From positions 1-44,014 of the forward strand of contig CAMBPO010000020.1 in the NCBI GenBank assembly GCA_945869725.1: a DNA stretch of 44,014 bases. Reading direction: 5' to 3'. This document shows positions 36,004 through 44,014 of this stretch, piece after piece (the stretch's first letter is position 1; every line of letters begins with the position of its first letter). Origin of the DNA: Klebsiella pneumoniae (GTDB lineage: Bacteria > Pseudomonadota > Gammaproteobacteria > Pseudomonadales > Pseudohongiellaceae). The notes under the pieces were generated by a model. The model was not told where the DNA came from and did no database searches. It was given only the letters and a program-made list of their open reading frames with translations. The translations under genes were made by a program, and so were the position numbers.

Positions 36004-36076
36004 AAATGGCTCCCTCATCCGCGTTTACAACGTGCAGCGTGCCAGACTAATCACTCAGTTTTATGACATGCGCTGT

Positions 36077-36308
36077 TCAGTCTGTGTGGTTCTCAGCGGC
36101 CCAGGCGATAAGTTCCGTTGCCAGCCGGTCAGCCGCGATGCCCAGCGCAGAGGCTGCCGCCGACTTTAAAACCCTCAAGGCAGCCAATTTGTGCTACGAG
36201 GGCTTTGCGCTCGTCAGACAGGCCTGTTGCACTCTCAACCAGGGCGGCAAGCGTGTCGGCTCCCCGTAGCTCCAGCAACAAAGTTGCTCCGGCGGTATCA
36301 ATCGACAT
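36077..36308 (-). pseudogene. Small ORF interrupted by one apparent frameshift, unknown
   Basis: On the minus strand an ATG at 36308 opens a frame (MSIDTAGATLLLELRGADTL...) that stops at 36129-36131. The next frame, open from 36193 to a stop at 36077-36079, continues with similar alanine/leucine-rich, helix-like sequence (LAALRVLKSAAASALGIAAD...). Removing one T of the TTT at 36188-36190 would join them into about 76 residues. I recognise no family. It lies 74 bases upstream of the ArsJ-associated GAPDH gene and could be a decayed gene, a sequencing error, a programmed frameshift or chance. This fills most of the 446 bases between gap and alkB; the rest (36309-36449) shows nothing definite. 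Confidence 0.35.
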
Positions 36309-36449
36309 CAGCCCGCTAGCATCCAGCGATCGGGTGTATCTAGCGCGCTTGATAGTACTGTGATGATTGGCGGTGGATCAAGGTGAGCCGTCGATTGCCC
36401 CCGCAATTGTTGTACGCAGCTGCGCCTTGATCCGCTATTCTTCTGCGCT

Positions 36450-37106
36450 ATGACAACAGACCTCTTTGCAAGTGACCATGCTCAGCAAAACCTTACCGTG
36501 CCAATCGGACCCGGCTCACGTTTCCTGGGAGGGTTTCTTCTGGCGGATGCCGTTGCGGTTCTTGGCGCTGTTGCTGACGTGACAGCGCGTGCACCTTTCA
36601 GGCATCTGACGACGCCCGGTGGTCAACAAATGTCTGTCGCGATGAGCAATTGCGGCAGCCTGGGCTGGGTTTCTGATCGCGCCGGTTATCGCTATCAGGC
36701 AGCGGATCCGCTGACTGGAAAACCGTGGCCGCCTATGCCAGCGTTACTGCTTGAGCGCGCGCAGCAGGCGGCAACGCAGGCGGGATATGAGAACTTTCAG
36801 CCCGATGTGTGCCTGATCAACCGCTACACCACCGGTGCGAGGATGGGTTTGCATCAGGACCGTGATGAAAATAATCTGACAGCACCGATAGTGTCGTTCT
36901 CTCTGGGTATTCCGGCCGTGTTTATCTGGGGTGGATTGCAGCGTACCGGCAAAGCACAACGCTTTGTGTTAAAGCACGGTGACGCGGTGGTGTGGGGCGG
37001 CGCGGATCGTTTGCGGTTTCATGGTGTCGCACCGGTTAAAGCAGACGCACATGCCTTGACCGGATCGGTGCGCATCAATATCACCTTCAGACAGACGGGG
37101 CCTTAA
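36450..37106 (+). CDS. alkB: DNA/RNA oxidative demethylase AlkB
   Basis: Predicted 218-residue Fe(II)/2-oxoglutarate dioxygenase that removes 1-methyladenine and 3-methylcytosine damage. The iron ligands are H135 and D137 (HQDRDE) and H191 (RFHGV); 2-oxoglutarate is held by Arg residues in SVRINITFR near 208-214, matching E. coli AlkB (216 residues). [10 protein letters not shown] and [15 protein letters not shown] are also conserved. No ribosome-binding site is visible before the ATG, so translation may be weak or leaderless. The ada gene that precedes alkB in E. coli is absent. Its 3' end overlaps convergent copA by 20 bases. Confidence 0.95.
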   Translation: MTTDLFASDHAQQNLTVPIGPGSRFLGGFLLADAVAVLGAVADVTARAPFRHLTTPGGQQMSVAMSNCGSLGWVSDRAGYRYQAADPLTGKPWPPMPALLLERAQQAATQAGYENFQPDVCLINRYTTGARMGLHQDRDENNLTAPIVSFSLGIPAVFIWGGLQRTGKAQRFVLKHGDAVVWGGADRLRFHGVAPVKADAHALTGSVRINITFRQTGP

Positions 37107-39531
37107 AAGTCCTCAGTCGCAACGCATTGCCCACAACAAAAATGCTCGACATGGCCATCGCGCCTGCTGCCAGCATAGGCGATAACAAGGTGGCATTCAG
37201 AGGATACAAAACGCCGGCTGCCACTGGAATCAGTGCAGCGTTATAGGCAAACGCCCAGAATAAATTTTGGCGGATATTGCGAATAGTGGCTTTGCTGATG
37301 GCCAGGGCGTTTACAACACCCTTCAGATCACCGCCCATCAACACAACATCAGCAGACTCGATGGCGATGTCCGTTCCGGTTCCTACCGCAATGCCGGTGT
37401 CGGCTTCGGCCAGCGCGGGTGCATCATTGATGCCATCGCCGACAAAGGCGATGTTGCCAAAACGTTCTCGAAGAGCGCGCACGGCCTCAACCTTGCCTTG
37501 AGGCAGTACTTCCGCCATAACCTCGTCAATGCCGAGCTGCGCAGCGATGGCATTTGCTGTGTTGCGATTATCTCCGGTAATCATCGCGACCTTTAGACCC
37601 AGCGCATGAAATGCGCGGATGGCCGCCGGGGTACCGTCTTTAATGGTATCAGCCACCGCAATTACAGCTGCCAATTGTCCGTCGATCATGGCGTACAGCG
37701 GGGTTTTGCCTGCCTCTGCGAGGGCGGAACTTACGGAATGAACGCTGTCCAGCATGATGCCCTGTTGCAGCAAAAAACGGTCGGCGCCTATAAAAATATC
37801 GTGACCGCGCACGCTGGCTCTGACGCCCATGCCGGCAACTGCAACAAATTTGTTTACCGGGTATAAAGGCAATTGGCGCTTTTGTGCCGCACGAACAATG
37901 GCTTCGGCAATTGGATGTTCGGAAGAGTGCTCAATGGAGGCCAGCAAGGACAGCGTGTCATCTGCATCAAAACCGTTTTGTACTACAAAGTCGGTGAGTT
38001 CAGGTTTGCCATTGGTCAGCGTACCGGTTTTATCCAGCGCAACCACTCGAGCATCACGCAGCGTTTGCAGCGCCTGTCCTTTGCGGAACAGCACACCCAG
38101 CTCAGCTGCCCGGCCGGTGCCGACCATGATTGATGTGGGCGTTGCCAGTCCCATGGCGCAGGGGCACGCAATGATCAGCACAGCGACACCATTCACTAAG
38201 GCAAAACTCAGCGCTGGTTGCGGCCCGAACACCAGCCATACCAGCACGGTGACTATTGCCACGGTCATCACGACGGGTACAAATACCGACGTTACTCTGT
38301 CAACCAGCGCCTGAATCGGCAGCTTTGCACTTTGAGCCTGCTCCACCATCTGGATGATGCGGGCGAGGACTGTGTCTTTACCTATTTTGCTGACACGAAT
38401 ACGCAGTGCCCCGTGCTTGTTCAGCGTGCCACCGACCACTATGTCATCGGTTTTTCGTTCAACAGGTAAGGCTTCGCCGGTCAGCATTGACTCATCAACA
38501 AAGCTGCTGCCGGAAATGACCTGGCCATCAACCGCAATACGCTCTCCCGGTCTGACGTGCAGGACATCTCCAATCTGCAAGGTGTCGATGTTGACCTCAA
38601 CAATGTCACCGTCACGTTCCAGCCGCGCTGTCTTGGCTTGCAGCCCCAGCAGTTTCTGTATGGCATCGCCGGTATGGCCTTTGGCACGTGCTTCCAGAAA
38701 ACGCCCCAGCAGTATCAGTGTGACAATCACCGCAGCCGCTTCGTAATACACATATTCAGTACCGGCCGGCAGCCAACTTCCCGCAAACGTGGCAATCACC
38801 GAATAGCCCCATGCTGACAGCGCTCCCGTGGCAACCAGCGAATTCATATCCGGTGCGCGCCGCCAGATCGCGGGCAAACCTTTGCTGAGAAAAGCGCGTC
38901 CCGGCCCAAACAGGACTGCAGTGCACAGCAAAAACTGAATCTTCCAGCTGAGTGACTGCCCGATGTTTGCCATGATCCAGTGGTGAAAGTCCGGGATCAG
39001 GTGCGCGCCCATCTCGATGACAAAAACCGGGAGAGTCAATGCTGCAGCAAAAACCAACAAGCGTTGCAACGCGGTTTGTTCGCGGGTTTTTCGGCTATGT
39101 TCTTCTTCAAGATTATCCGTGAGCACAACGGCGTCATAACCGGATGCGCGAATAGTTTGTATCAACTCAGCCGTGCTTACAGTGCCTGAAATGAAGTCGG
39201 TAAGGACATGTTCGCTGGCCAGATTGACCTGAGCCCGGATCATACCGGGTATCGACAGCAAGGCTTTTTCAATGCGGGCGACACAAGAGGCGCAACTCAT
39301 GCCGGATACAGAAAGCTCGACTTTTTCTAACCGTGCCGGGTAACCCGCTTTGTCCAAGGCCTGGACAAGAGTTGCTGCCTGCACGCTCGCATCAAGTTCA
39401 AGATCGGCTTTTTCCTGCGACAAGTTAACGGCAGCGCCAGTGACACCGGGAATTCTCAGCAGCGCCTGCTCAACCCGCAGGACGCAGGAAGCGCAACTCA
39501 TCTCGGTAACCGGAATCTGCAATCGTGGCAT
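37087..39531 (-). CDS. copA: Copper-exporting P-type ATPase CopA with two metal-binding domains
   Basis: Predicted 814-residue P1B-1 ATPase. Two N-terminal HMA domains carry CASC motifs (C13/C16, and again in [13 protein letters not shown]); then come eight helices with the copper-site CPC in [13 protein letters not shown], phosphorylation DKTGTLTNG, the HP motif [24 protein letters not shown] and C-terminal [15 protein letters not shown] and [18 protein letters not shown] with the Asn/Tyr and Met/Ser pattern fits Cu(I) export. ATG 39531 was chosen; GTG 39540 is an alternative. A small HMA chaperone gene lies directly upstream. Confidence 0.95.
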   Translation of the reverse strand: MPRLQIPVTEMSCASCVLRVEQALLRIPGVTGAAVNLSQEKADLELDASVQAATLVQALDKAGYPARLEKVELSVSGMSCASCVARIEKALLSIPGMIRAQVNLASEHVLTDFISGTVSTAELIQTIRASGYDAVVLTDNLEEEHSRKTREQTALQRLLVFAAALTLPVFVIEMGAHLIPDFHHWIMANIGQSLSWKIQFLLCTAVLFGPGRAFLSKGLPAIWRRAPDMNSLVATGALSAWGYSVIATFAGSWLPAGTEYVYYEAAAVIVTLILLGRFLEARAKGHTGDAIQKLLGLQAKTARLERDGDIVEVNIDTLQIGDVLHVRPGERIAVDGQVISGSSFVDESMLTGEALPVERKTDDIVVGGTLNKHGALRIRVSKIGKDTVLARIIQMVEQAQSAKLPIQALVDRVTSVFVPVVMTVAIVTVLVWLVFGPQPALSFALVNGVAVLIIACPCAMGLATPTSIMVGTGRAAELGVLFRKGQALQTLRDARVVALDKTGTLTNGKPELTDFVVQNGFDADDTLSLLASIEHSSEHPIAEAIVRAAQKRQLPLYPVNKFVAVAGMGVRASVRGHDIFIGADRFLLQQGIMLDSVHSVSSALAEAGKTPLYAMIDGQLAAVIAVADTIKDGTPAAIRAFHALGLKVAMITGDNRNTANAIAAQLGIDEVMAEVLPQGKVEAVRALRERFGNIAFVGDGINDAPALAEADTGIAVGTGTDIAIESADVVLMGGDLKGVVNALAISKATIRNIRQNLFWAFAYNAALIPVAAGVLYPLNATLLSPMLAAGAMAMSSIFVVGNALRLRTFKAPSV

Positions 39532-39549
39532 GTTATCCACAGTGTCCTG

Positions 39550-39750
39550 TCAGGAAGCGGGTGGGTAGCCGGCCTCAGTCAGTGCAGCGATGATAGCCGC
39601 TTCAGCAGCGCTGGTGGTCACGCTGACTTTCTTGCTGGTGGGATCAGCGGATACGGTGGCATTGGCATCCAGCAGCGTAATCGCCTGGGTTATGCTTTTG
39701 ACACAATGTCCACAGCTCATGGATGGAATAGTAAATTGCAACACCGGCAT
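39550..39750 (-). CDS. copZ: Small copper chaperone, CopZ-like HMA domain
   Basis: Predicted 66-residue single heavy-metal-associated domain with the metal site MSCGHC (C13/C16) and HMA-typical secondary structure through to the AAIIAALTEAGYP helix. It would carry Cu(I) to CopA, whose gene starts 10-18 bases downstream, so the pair forms one unit. AAGG lies 3-4 bases before the ATG. A CueR-like regulator gene is not in the window; a pair of ACCTT/AAGGT half-sites just upstream was examined but not accepted as a CueR site. Confidence 0.92.
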   Translation of the reverse strand: MPVLQFTIPSMSCGHCVKSITQAITLLDANATVSADPTSKKVSVTTSAAEAAIIAALTEAGYPPAS

Positions 39751-39879
39751 TCACCTTGACGAGTAAAAGGTCAATTGAGTGTGCGCCCTCTGACCCCGGT
39801 CACGTCAAGCGCAGAATGCGGGTTTATTGTTCGCCGTCAATCAATTCAGTTTAATTTGCTCGGCGTCGGCCACAAGTGT

Positions 39880-42800
39880 CTAAGACGCTAGCAATGCCAT
39901 TAACGCCTCTTTTTCCACGGGCAGCCCAACGGCGCCGGCGTCACTGAACAGCGAGTCAGCCAAGGCCTGTTTCTGTTTTTGTAACTGCTGAATCCGTTCT
40001 TCGATGGTATTGGCGGCAACCAATTTATAGACAAACACCGGTTTATCCTGACCAATCCGATAAGCACGGTCTGTTGCCTGATTTTCGACGGCTGGATTCC
40101 ACCATGGGTCAACATGGATAACAACATCGGCGGCAGTCAGATTTAAACCGCTGCCCCCGGCTTTTAAGCTAACCAGGAAAACGCTGACCTCGCCGCTCTG
40201 AAACTGATCAATCACCGTCTGGCGATGACGGGTTTGCCCGGTCAGCTTTGCATAGGCAATCTGTTTACTGTTCAGTAGCAGCTCAATCAAGCCCAGCACT
40301 TGCGTGAATTGAGAAAACAGCAGGATATGCCGTCCTTCATCCAACAACACAGGAATGTTCTCCGACAACCAGTTGAGTTTGGCGCTTTCAATAATATCCG
40401 CCGCTTTGTCCAGCTTTACCAGACGGGGGTCAATACACGCCTGTCGCAGTTTCAGCAGCGCATCCAGAAACTCGATGTGGCTGCGTGCCATACCTTTTTG
40501 GGCGATCAGATCGCGTATGCGTTTTTCCATGCTGATGCGGATGCTTTCGTAAAGCGTGCGCTGTTTTCCCTCAAGCTCAACATACTGAACAATTTCTGTT
40601 TTTGGTGGCAGATCCTGTGCCACGTCAGCTTTGGTGCGCCGCAGCATAAAGGGCGCGATTCGCCGGGCCAACTCGTGTTGCCGATCCTGATCGTGTTGTT
40701 CTTCTATCGCCGAACGATACTGTTTGTTAAACGTTTTCTGGCCACCTAACAGGCCTGGCAATGCAAAATCCATTAATGCCCACAGTTCGCCCAAATGGTT
40801 CTCCAGCGGGGTTCCGCTCAAACAGAGACGGGTGTCACACTTTATAGTCCGCACATCACTGGCAATACGGGTATTCGGATTTTTAATCAATTGTGCTTCA
40901 TCCAGAATCAGCATGCTGAAACTGTATTCGGCATAATGGCGTACATCTCTGGGCAGCAGTGGGTAGGTAGTAATAACCAGATCGCTGTTGTCTATCTGCA
41001 CAAACGCTTGCTTGCGTTTTGATCCCTGAATCAGGCATGTGCGCAGTTGTGGCGTAAAGCGCCGGGCCTCGTGTAACCAATTGCTGGTCAGACTGGTCGG
41101 GCACACAACCAGCACAGGTTTTTTCAGTTGGCCGCTGTTTTTCAGATGCAGCAAAAGCGCAAGCGTCTGCAGGGTTTTACCAAGCCCCATATCATCAGCA
41201 AGAATGCCACCAAAACCGAACTGCTGAAGAAATGCCAGCCAGTTCAGGCCTTGTTGTTGATACGGCCGCAACTGCGCCAGCAAACCGGTTGGCGGATCAA
41301 TGCTGATCAAACCGTTGAAGTCTTTAAGTTGTGTCAGCAGCGCACGGGTCAGTGGCGCTTTGCGATTATCCAGCGTTGGCAGATCCTGCAGCAATGCCGC
41401 CTGATACGCGGGCAATCTGACAGGTTTATCCAATTTTTTACGGTTGAACAGTTCCAGAATCAGTCCGCGCAATGTCTGTAGGGGTCGTGTATCAACACGC
41501 AGCCATTGCCCGTCGATGGCCATCAGCAGCTCATCCGGGGTATCAGCCTCCAGCCAGGCTTCCACGGTCTCAAGGGTAGGCAGGTTGTTGTTGCCCGCTT
41601 GCAGAGAGAGCGCAAAGTCAAACCAAAGCCCGGATTTGTTGTCGCTTTGGTCATCGGCGTGGTCGCTGACATTGACCTTAAACACCGCTTCACCCACGGG
41701 CAGCTGGTAGTCAGCATCAATGGTTAACATCCAGCCTTGTTGCTGCAGTGCTGGCAGGTGGACATCCAGAATCTGCTGCCAGATCAGTAACAGATGCTGA
41801 TTCGCGTTATGTGCCGGAACCCACACATCCTGCCATTTTCCGAGTTCGTGGCGCATCACCAGCTGCAGGCTGTGCAAAGTGCCGCAGAACTGCTCTTCAA
41901 GGCGCAAATTGCGCTGAATCTGAAAATGTCGCCCCTGATACTCCTCAAGCATCACGCCCTGAGCATTGGCGGCATCTCTCAAAAACACCGGTAAACCCGC
42001 GTAGTCAAAATGCAGACGCAGCGCCGGCAGACACAAACCATCCTCGGTGCTTGCACTCACCATCAATAAACGCGGTGATGGGGTGTCGCAAAACACAAGG
42101 TCTGGCTCCACAGGCAGTGGAAGTTGATCGCGGCTAAGCTGTTGACGCAGCACAATCGCAGTTTGTTTCATGTCAGACGCAGCGACCTGCGGCATGACAG
42201 ACAGGTACGCAATTTGCGCGCCGCTCAGCGGATTATCAATCTCGCCAAGCACGCTGGCAGCTTCATCCAGATAGCAGGGCGGATCAACGCTGATAAGTTG
42301 CCAGTGGCTGATACCGGGCAACACGGCACCCAGTTGCCACTGTGAAGCATGTTCTTGCCATTGCCACTGCATCGTCAGGGTTGGCCCCAAGGACACCCGC
42401 TTCCCGGTGCTCGCCGATCGCAAACGCTGTGTCGCCAGCATGTGTCGCAGCGCAAGCGCGCCGGGCTCACCGCTTAAGCAAAAACTCTTTTGATGCTGCA
42501 GTCCGCGCAGCAGATTTAGAATGGCTTTGTCCTGATCCTTGAGAAAGGCAGGAGCATTCCAGCTCAGGCTGTAAAAGTCAGGCACAAAATTCTGAAACTG
42601 ACTCCACTCGCCATTCGCCTTCAGATAGGCTTTCTGCAGCGTCACTCTGACGTCGTGCGCCTGTGGATCTGCGGCTGCCAGTTCAGAGACATCCGTGTCC
42701 AGTGTATACAACAGATAATGGGTGCCGGTGGCCAAGGTATTTAGGCGCAGCTGGTTGGCGGGAATGCGTGACAGCCAAAGCTTCAGTCGTGCGGAACGGT

Positions 42801-43224
42801 CGTCCTGCATGGCTTGCGGTCTGGGTTTGCGCCGTTCATGCTCTAGGAAGGACTGCCACTTTAGTGCGGTCGCCACGCCATGTTTACAGTCGAAGCCCAC
42901 CGGGCAGCTGCAATCAGCAGACAGCATGTTATTGGCAGCATAAATTACTACCTGATAGGGACTGCGTTCGCTGCCCTGTACCTCGGCATTAACCCTGTCA
43001 CTAGCCGGATCAGCATTAACAAGTTTTACGCGGTTCTGCTGAAAATAAGCCTCCCCCCGCTTGAAGGTCGCAGGACCCGCCATGTAGATAATGTCTTTTA
43101 TCGAGAATTTAATCACTGGCGTTGGTTCATTCCAGACAGATATCAAACCCACGAGCATAGATGGCTGATGAGTAGGCGGCAAGTCACTAACAAAAATATT
43201 TACCTGTTCAGAAACCCCGGCCAT
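39880..43224 (-). CDS. SWIM-domain SNF2/RapA-type helicase
   Basis: Predicted 1114-residue SF2 ATPase. An N-terminal SWIM zinc finger has C105, C107, C113 and H115 (CSCPVGFDCKH); about 500 residues of poorly conserved sequence follow; then the SNF2 core with DDMGLGKTLQTL near residue 680, DEAQLIKN near 775, LSGTPLENHLGELW, and the C-terminal helicase motifs LLFSQFTQVLG, KAGGSGLNLTAADVVIHVDPWWNP and TDRAYRIGQ. Such proteins translocate on double-stranded DNA or chromatin-like complexes; the bacterial role is unclear, with transcription or repair suggested. The start at ATG 43224 lacks a good ribosome-binding site, and later Mets (43158, 43083) are possible. It stands alone. Confidence 0.9.
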   Translation of the reverse strand: MAGVSEQVNIFVSDLPPTHQPSMLVGLISVWNEPTPVIKFSIKDIIYMAGPATFKRGEAYFQQNRVKLVNADPASDRVNAEVQGSERSPYQVVIYAANNMLSADCSCPVGFDCKHGVATALKWQSFLEHERRKPRPQAMQDDRSARLKLWLSRIPANQLRLNTLATGTHYLLYTLDTDVSELAAADPQAHDVRVTLQKAYLKANGEWSQFQNFVPDFYSLSWNAPAFLKDQDKAILNLLRGLQHQKSFCLSGEPGALALRHMLATQRLRSASTGKRVSLGPTLTMQWQWQEHASQWQLGAVLPGISHWQLISVDPPCYLDEAASVLGEIDNPLSGAQIAYLSVMPQVAASDMKQTAIVLRQQLSRDQLPLPVEPDLVFCDTPSPRLLMVSASTEDGLCLPALRLHFDYAGLPVFLRDAANAQGVMLEEYQGRHFQIQRNLRLEEQFCGTLHSLQLVMRHELGKWQDVWVPAHNANQHLLLIWQQILDVHLPALQQQGWMLTIDADYQLPVGEAVFKVNVSDHADDQSDNKSGLWFDFALSLQAGNNNLPTLETVEAWLEADTPDELLMAIDGQWLRVDTRPLQTLRGLILELFNRKKLDKPVRLPAYQAALLQDLPTLDNRKAPLTRALLTQLKDFNGLISIDPPTGLLAQLRPYQQQGLNWLAFLQQFGFGGILADDMGLGKTLQTLALLLHLKNSGQLKKPVLVVCPTSLTSNWLHEARRFTPQLRTCLIQGSKRKQAFVQIDNSDLVITTYPLLPRDVRHYAEYSFSMLILDEAQLIKNPNTRIASDVRTIKCDTRLCLSGTPLENHLGELWALMDFALPGLLGGQKTFNKQYRSAIEEQHDQDRQHELARRIAPFMLRRTKADVAQDLPPKTEIVQYVELEGKQRTLYESIRISMEKRIRDLIAQKGMARSHIEFLDALLKLRQACIDPRLVKLDKAADIIESAKLNWLSENIPVLLDEGRHILLFSQFTQVLGLIELLLNSKQIAYAKLTGQTRHRQTVIDQFQSGEVSVFLVSLKAGGSGLNLTAADVVIHVDPWWNPAVENQATDRAYRIGQDKPVFVYKLVAANTIEERIQQLQKQKQALADSLFSDAGAVGLPVEKEALMALLAS

Positions 43225-43309
43225 TGATCAAAAGCTGCCTGATGTCCTGAAGTAAAGTGGTGCATCTGGTACGTCACTGGCTATGGCTAACGCCGCTGCG
43301 ATGTATGGC

Positions 43310-44014
43310 TCAGGTAACCTTGGACGTTTGGCTGAATTCTGCCCGCTGCCAGCGTCCGGTTTCCAGGATGTTGGCCAGCCGTTGCACACTGTCCCAGATG
43401 TCCTCGTAGCGCAGTATTAGCGGGCTGAAACCAAACCGCAGGATGTCCGGCGCTCTGAAATCGCCGATCACGCCATCGGCAATCAAGGCCTGACAAATTG
43501 CGTACGCGTGTGGGTGGCGCCAAGCGAGTTGTGCACCACGCTGATCTGCGTCAGCAGGTGATGCCAGTGACAAGGGTGCGAGAGCCGGTGTTTGTTTGGC
43601 AAGGGTGACAAACAGTTCTGTCAGTTGCCTGGATTTGTTACGGACCTGCTGCATATCCACGTCACTAAACACATCCAGCGCCGCATCCAGCGCACTCATG
43701 GAAATGACCGGCGGAGTACCCGTCAAAAATTTTTCGATACCCTTTGCACCTTCATAGTCAGCTGAAAACCGGAATGGTGACACGTGTCCCATCCAGCCGC
43801 TCAAAGCTTGTGTGACCGTGGGCAAGTGGCGAATGGCAACATATAAAAATGCGGGCGCACCGGGGCCTGCATTCAGATACTTATAGGTACAGCCCACTGC
43901 AAAATCCACCTGACACTGATCCAGTTGCAAGGGCAGTACCCCGGCACTGTGCGCAAGATCCCAGATCACCAGGATGCCTTTGTTGTGAGCCAGTTCTGTC
44001 AGCCGCTGCATATC
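43310..44014 (-). CDS. kynU: Kynureninase, N-terminus beyond the window
   Basis: Predicted C-terminal part (about 234 residues visible) of a PLP-dependent kynureninase, which splits kynurenine or 3-hydroxykynurenine to anthranilate or 3-hydroxyanthranilate and alanine. Seen are VIWDLAHSAGVLPLQL with the PLP-binding Asp, the Schiff-base lysine in GCTYKYLNAGPGAPAFLYV, GWMGHVSPFRF, FLTGTPPVISMSAL and a C-terminal RFGFSPLILRYEDIWDSV. The frame remains open at the right window edge, so the start lies outside; full kynureninases are about 420 residues. Tryptophan degradation through kynurenine is implied, but no other kyn gene is visible. Confidence 0.94.
   Translation of the reverse strand, partial: DMQRLTELAHNKGILVIWDLAHSAGVLPLQLDQCQVDFAVGCTYKYLNAGPGAPAFLYVAIRHLPTVTQALSGWMGHVSPFRFSADYEGAKGIEKFLTGTPPVISMSALDAALDVFSDVDMQQVRNKSRQLTELFVTLAKQTPALAPLSLASPADADQRGAQLAWRHPHAYAICQALIADGVIGDFRAPDILRFGFSPLILRYEDIWDSVQRLANILETGRWQRAEFSQTSKVT

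Noticed and set aside
39753..39771. ACCTT/AAGGT dyad upstream of copZ resembling a CueR site
   Set aside because: Half-site spacing is two bases shorter than in E. coli copA and no -10 sits at MerR-type distance. The AAGGT half doubles as the copZ ribosome-binding site.

Overview
This 44-kb window looks like ordinary chromosome from a gammaproteobacterium, probably a marine relative of the Cellvibrionales/Pseudomonadales. The reasons are a UvrD, GcdH, SelD and RsuA close to their gamma-proteobacterial forms, the classical gmk-rpoZ-spoT-(ridA)-recG order, a 4-hydroxybenzoate polyprenyltransferase (UbiA, ubiquinone), and uvrD, hrpB and rsmC housekeeping genes. The species cannot be fixed from sequence reading alone. 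About 39 protein genes are packed densely on both strands. I saw no rRNA, tRNA, CRISPR array, prophage or complete insertion sequence. Both ends cut genes: a FemAB/GNAT-like protein on the left and a kynureninase on the right.

Layout. 1-4.6 kb: small stress and unknown genes, a YciA-type thioesterase and a TcyP-type cystine symporter, the last two sharing a bidirectional terminator. 4.7-8.4 kb: uvrD (with a candidate LexA box) and, divergently, glutaryl-CoA dehydrogenase. 8.4-11.1 kb: a Tat-exported MsrB preceded by a REP-like palindrome, then Sco1 and PCu(A)C copper chaperones and ubiA. 11.3-17.2 kb: gmk-rpoZ-spoT-ridA-recG, read leftward from a good sigma-70 promoter. 17.3-19.5 kb: selD-mnmH, the selenophosphate/2-selenouridine tRNA pair. 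19.6-22.6 kb: two exported beta-propeller proteins flanking a LysE-type exporter, with an unusual duplicated and inverted repeat. 22.9-31.5 kb: trxC, an exported dienelactone-hydrolase-like protein, hrpB, a GDT1-type Mn/Ca exporter, acetoacetyl-CoA synthetase, an SDR and an exported serine hydrolase. 31.8-33.6 kb: two 16S rRNA modification genes (rsuA, rsmC-like). 33.7-36.0 kb: a GAPDH-ArsJ arsenate detoxification pair whose ArsJ carries a (Gly-Ser/Asn)14 hexanucleotide-repeat insertion. 36.0-44 kb: a broken small ORF, alkB, the copZ-copA copper-efflux pair, a SWIM/SNF2 helicase and partial kynU.

Themes. Metal and oxidant handling recurs: copper delivery (Sco1/PCuAC), copper export (CopA/CopZ), arsenate export (GAPDH/ArsJ), Mn/Ca export (GDT1), MsrB, YaaA and TrxC. 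I did not find a convincing new multi-gene system. The most unusual items are the ArsJ microsatellite, the two intergenic repeat families (8.4 and 21.3-21.45 kb), the LysE gene lacking a normal start codon, and a small ORF repairable by one base upstream of gap-arsJ.
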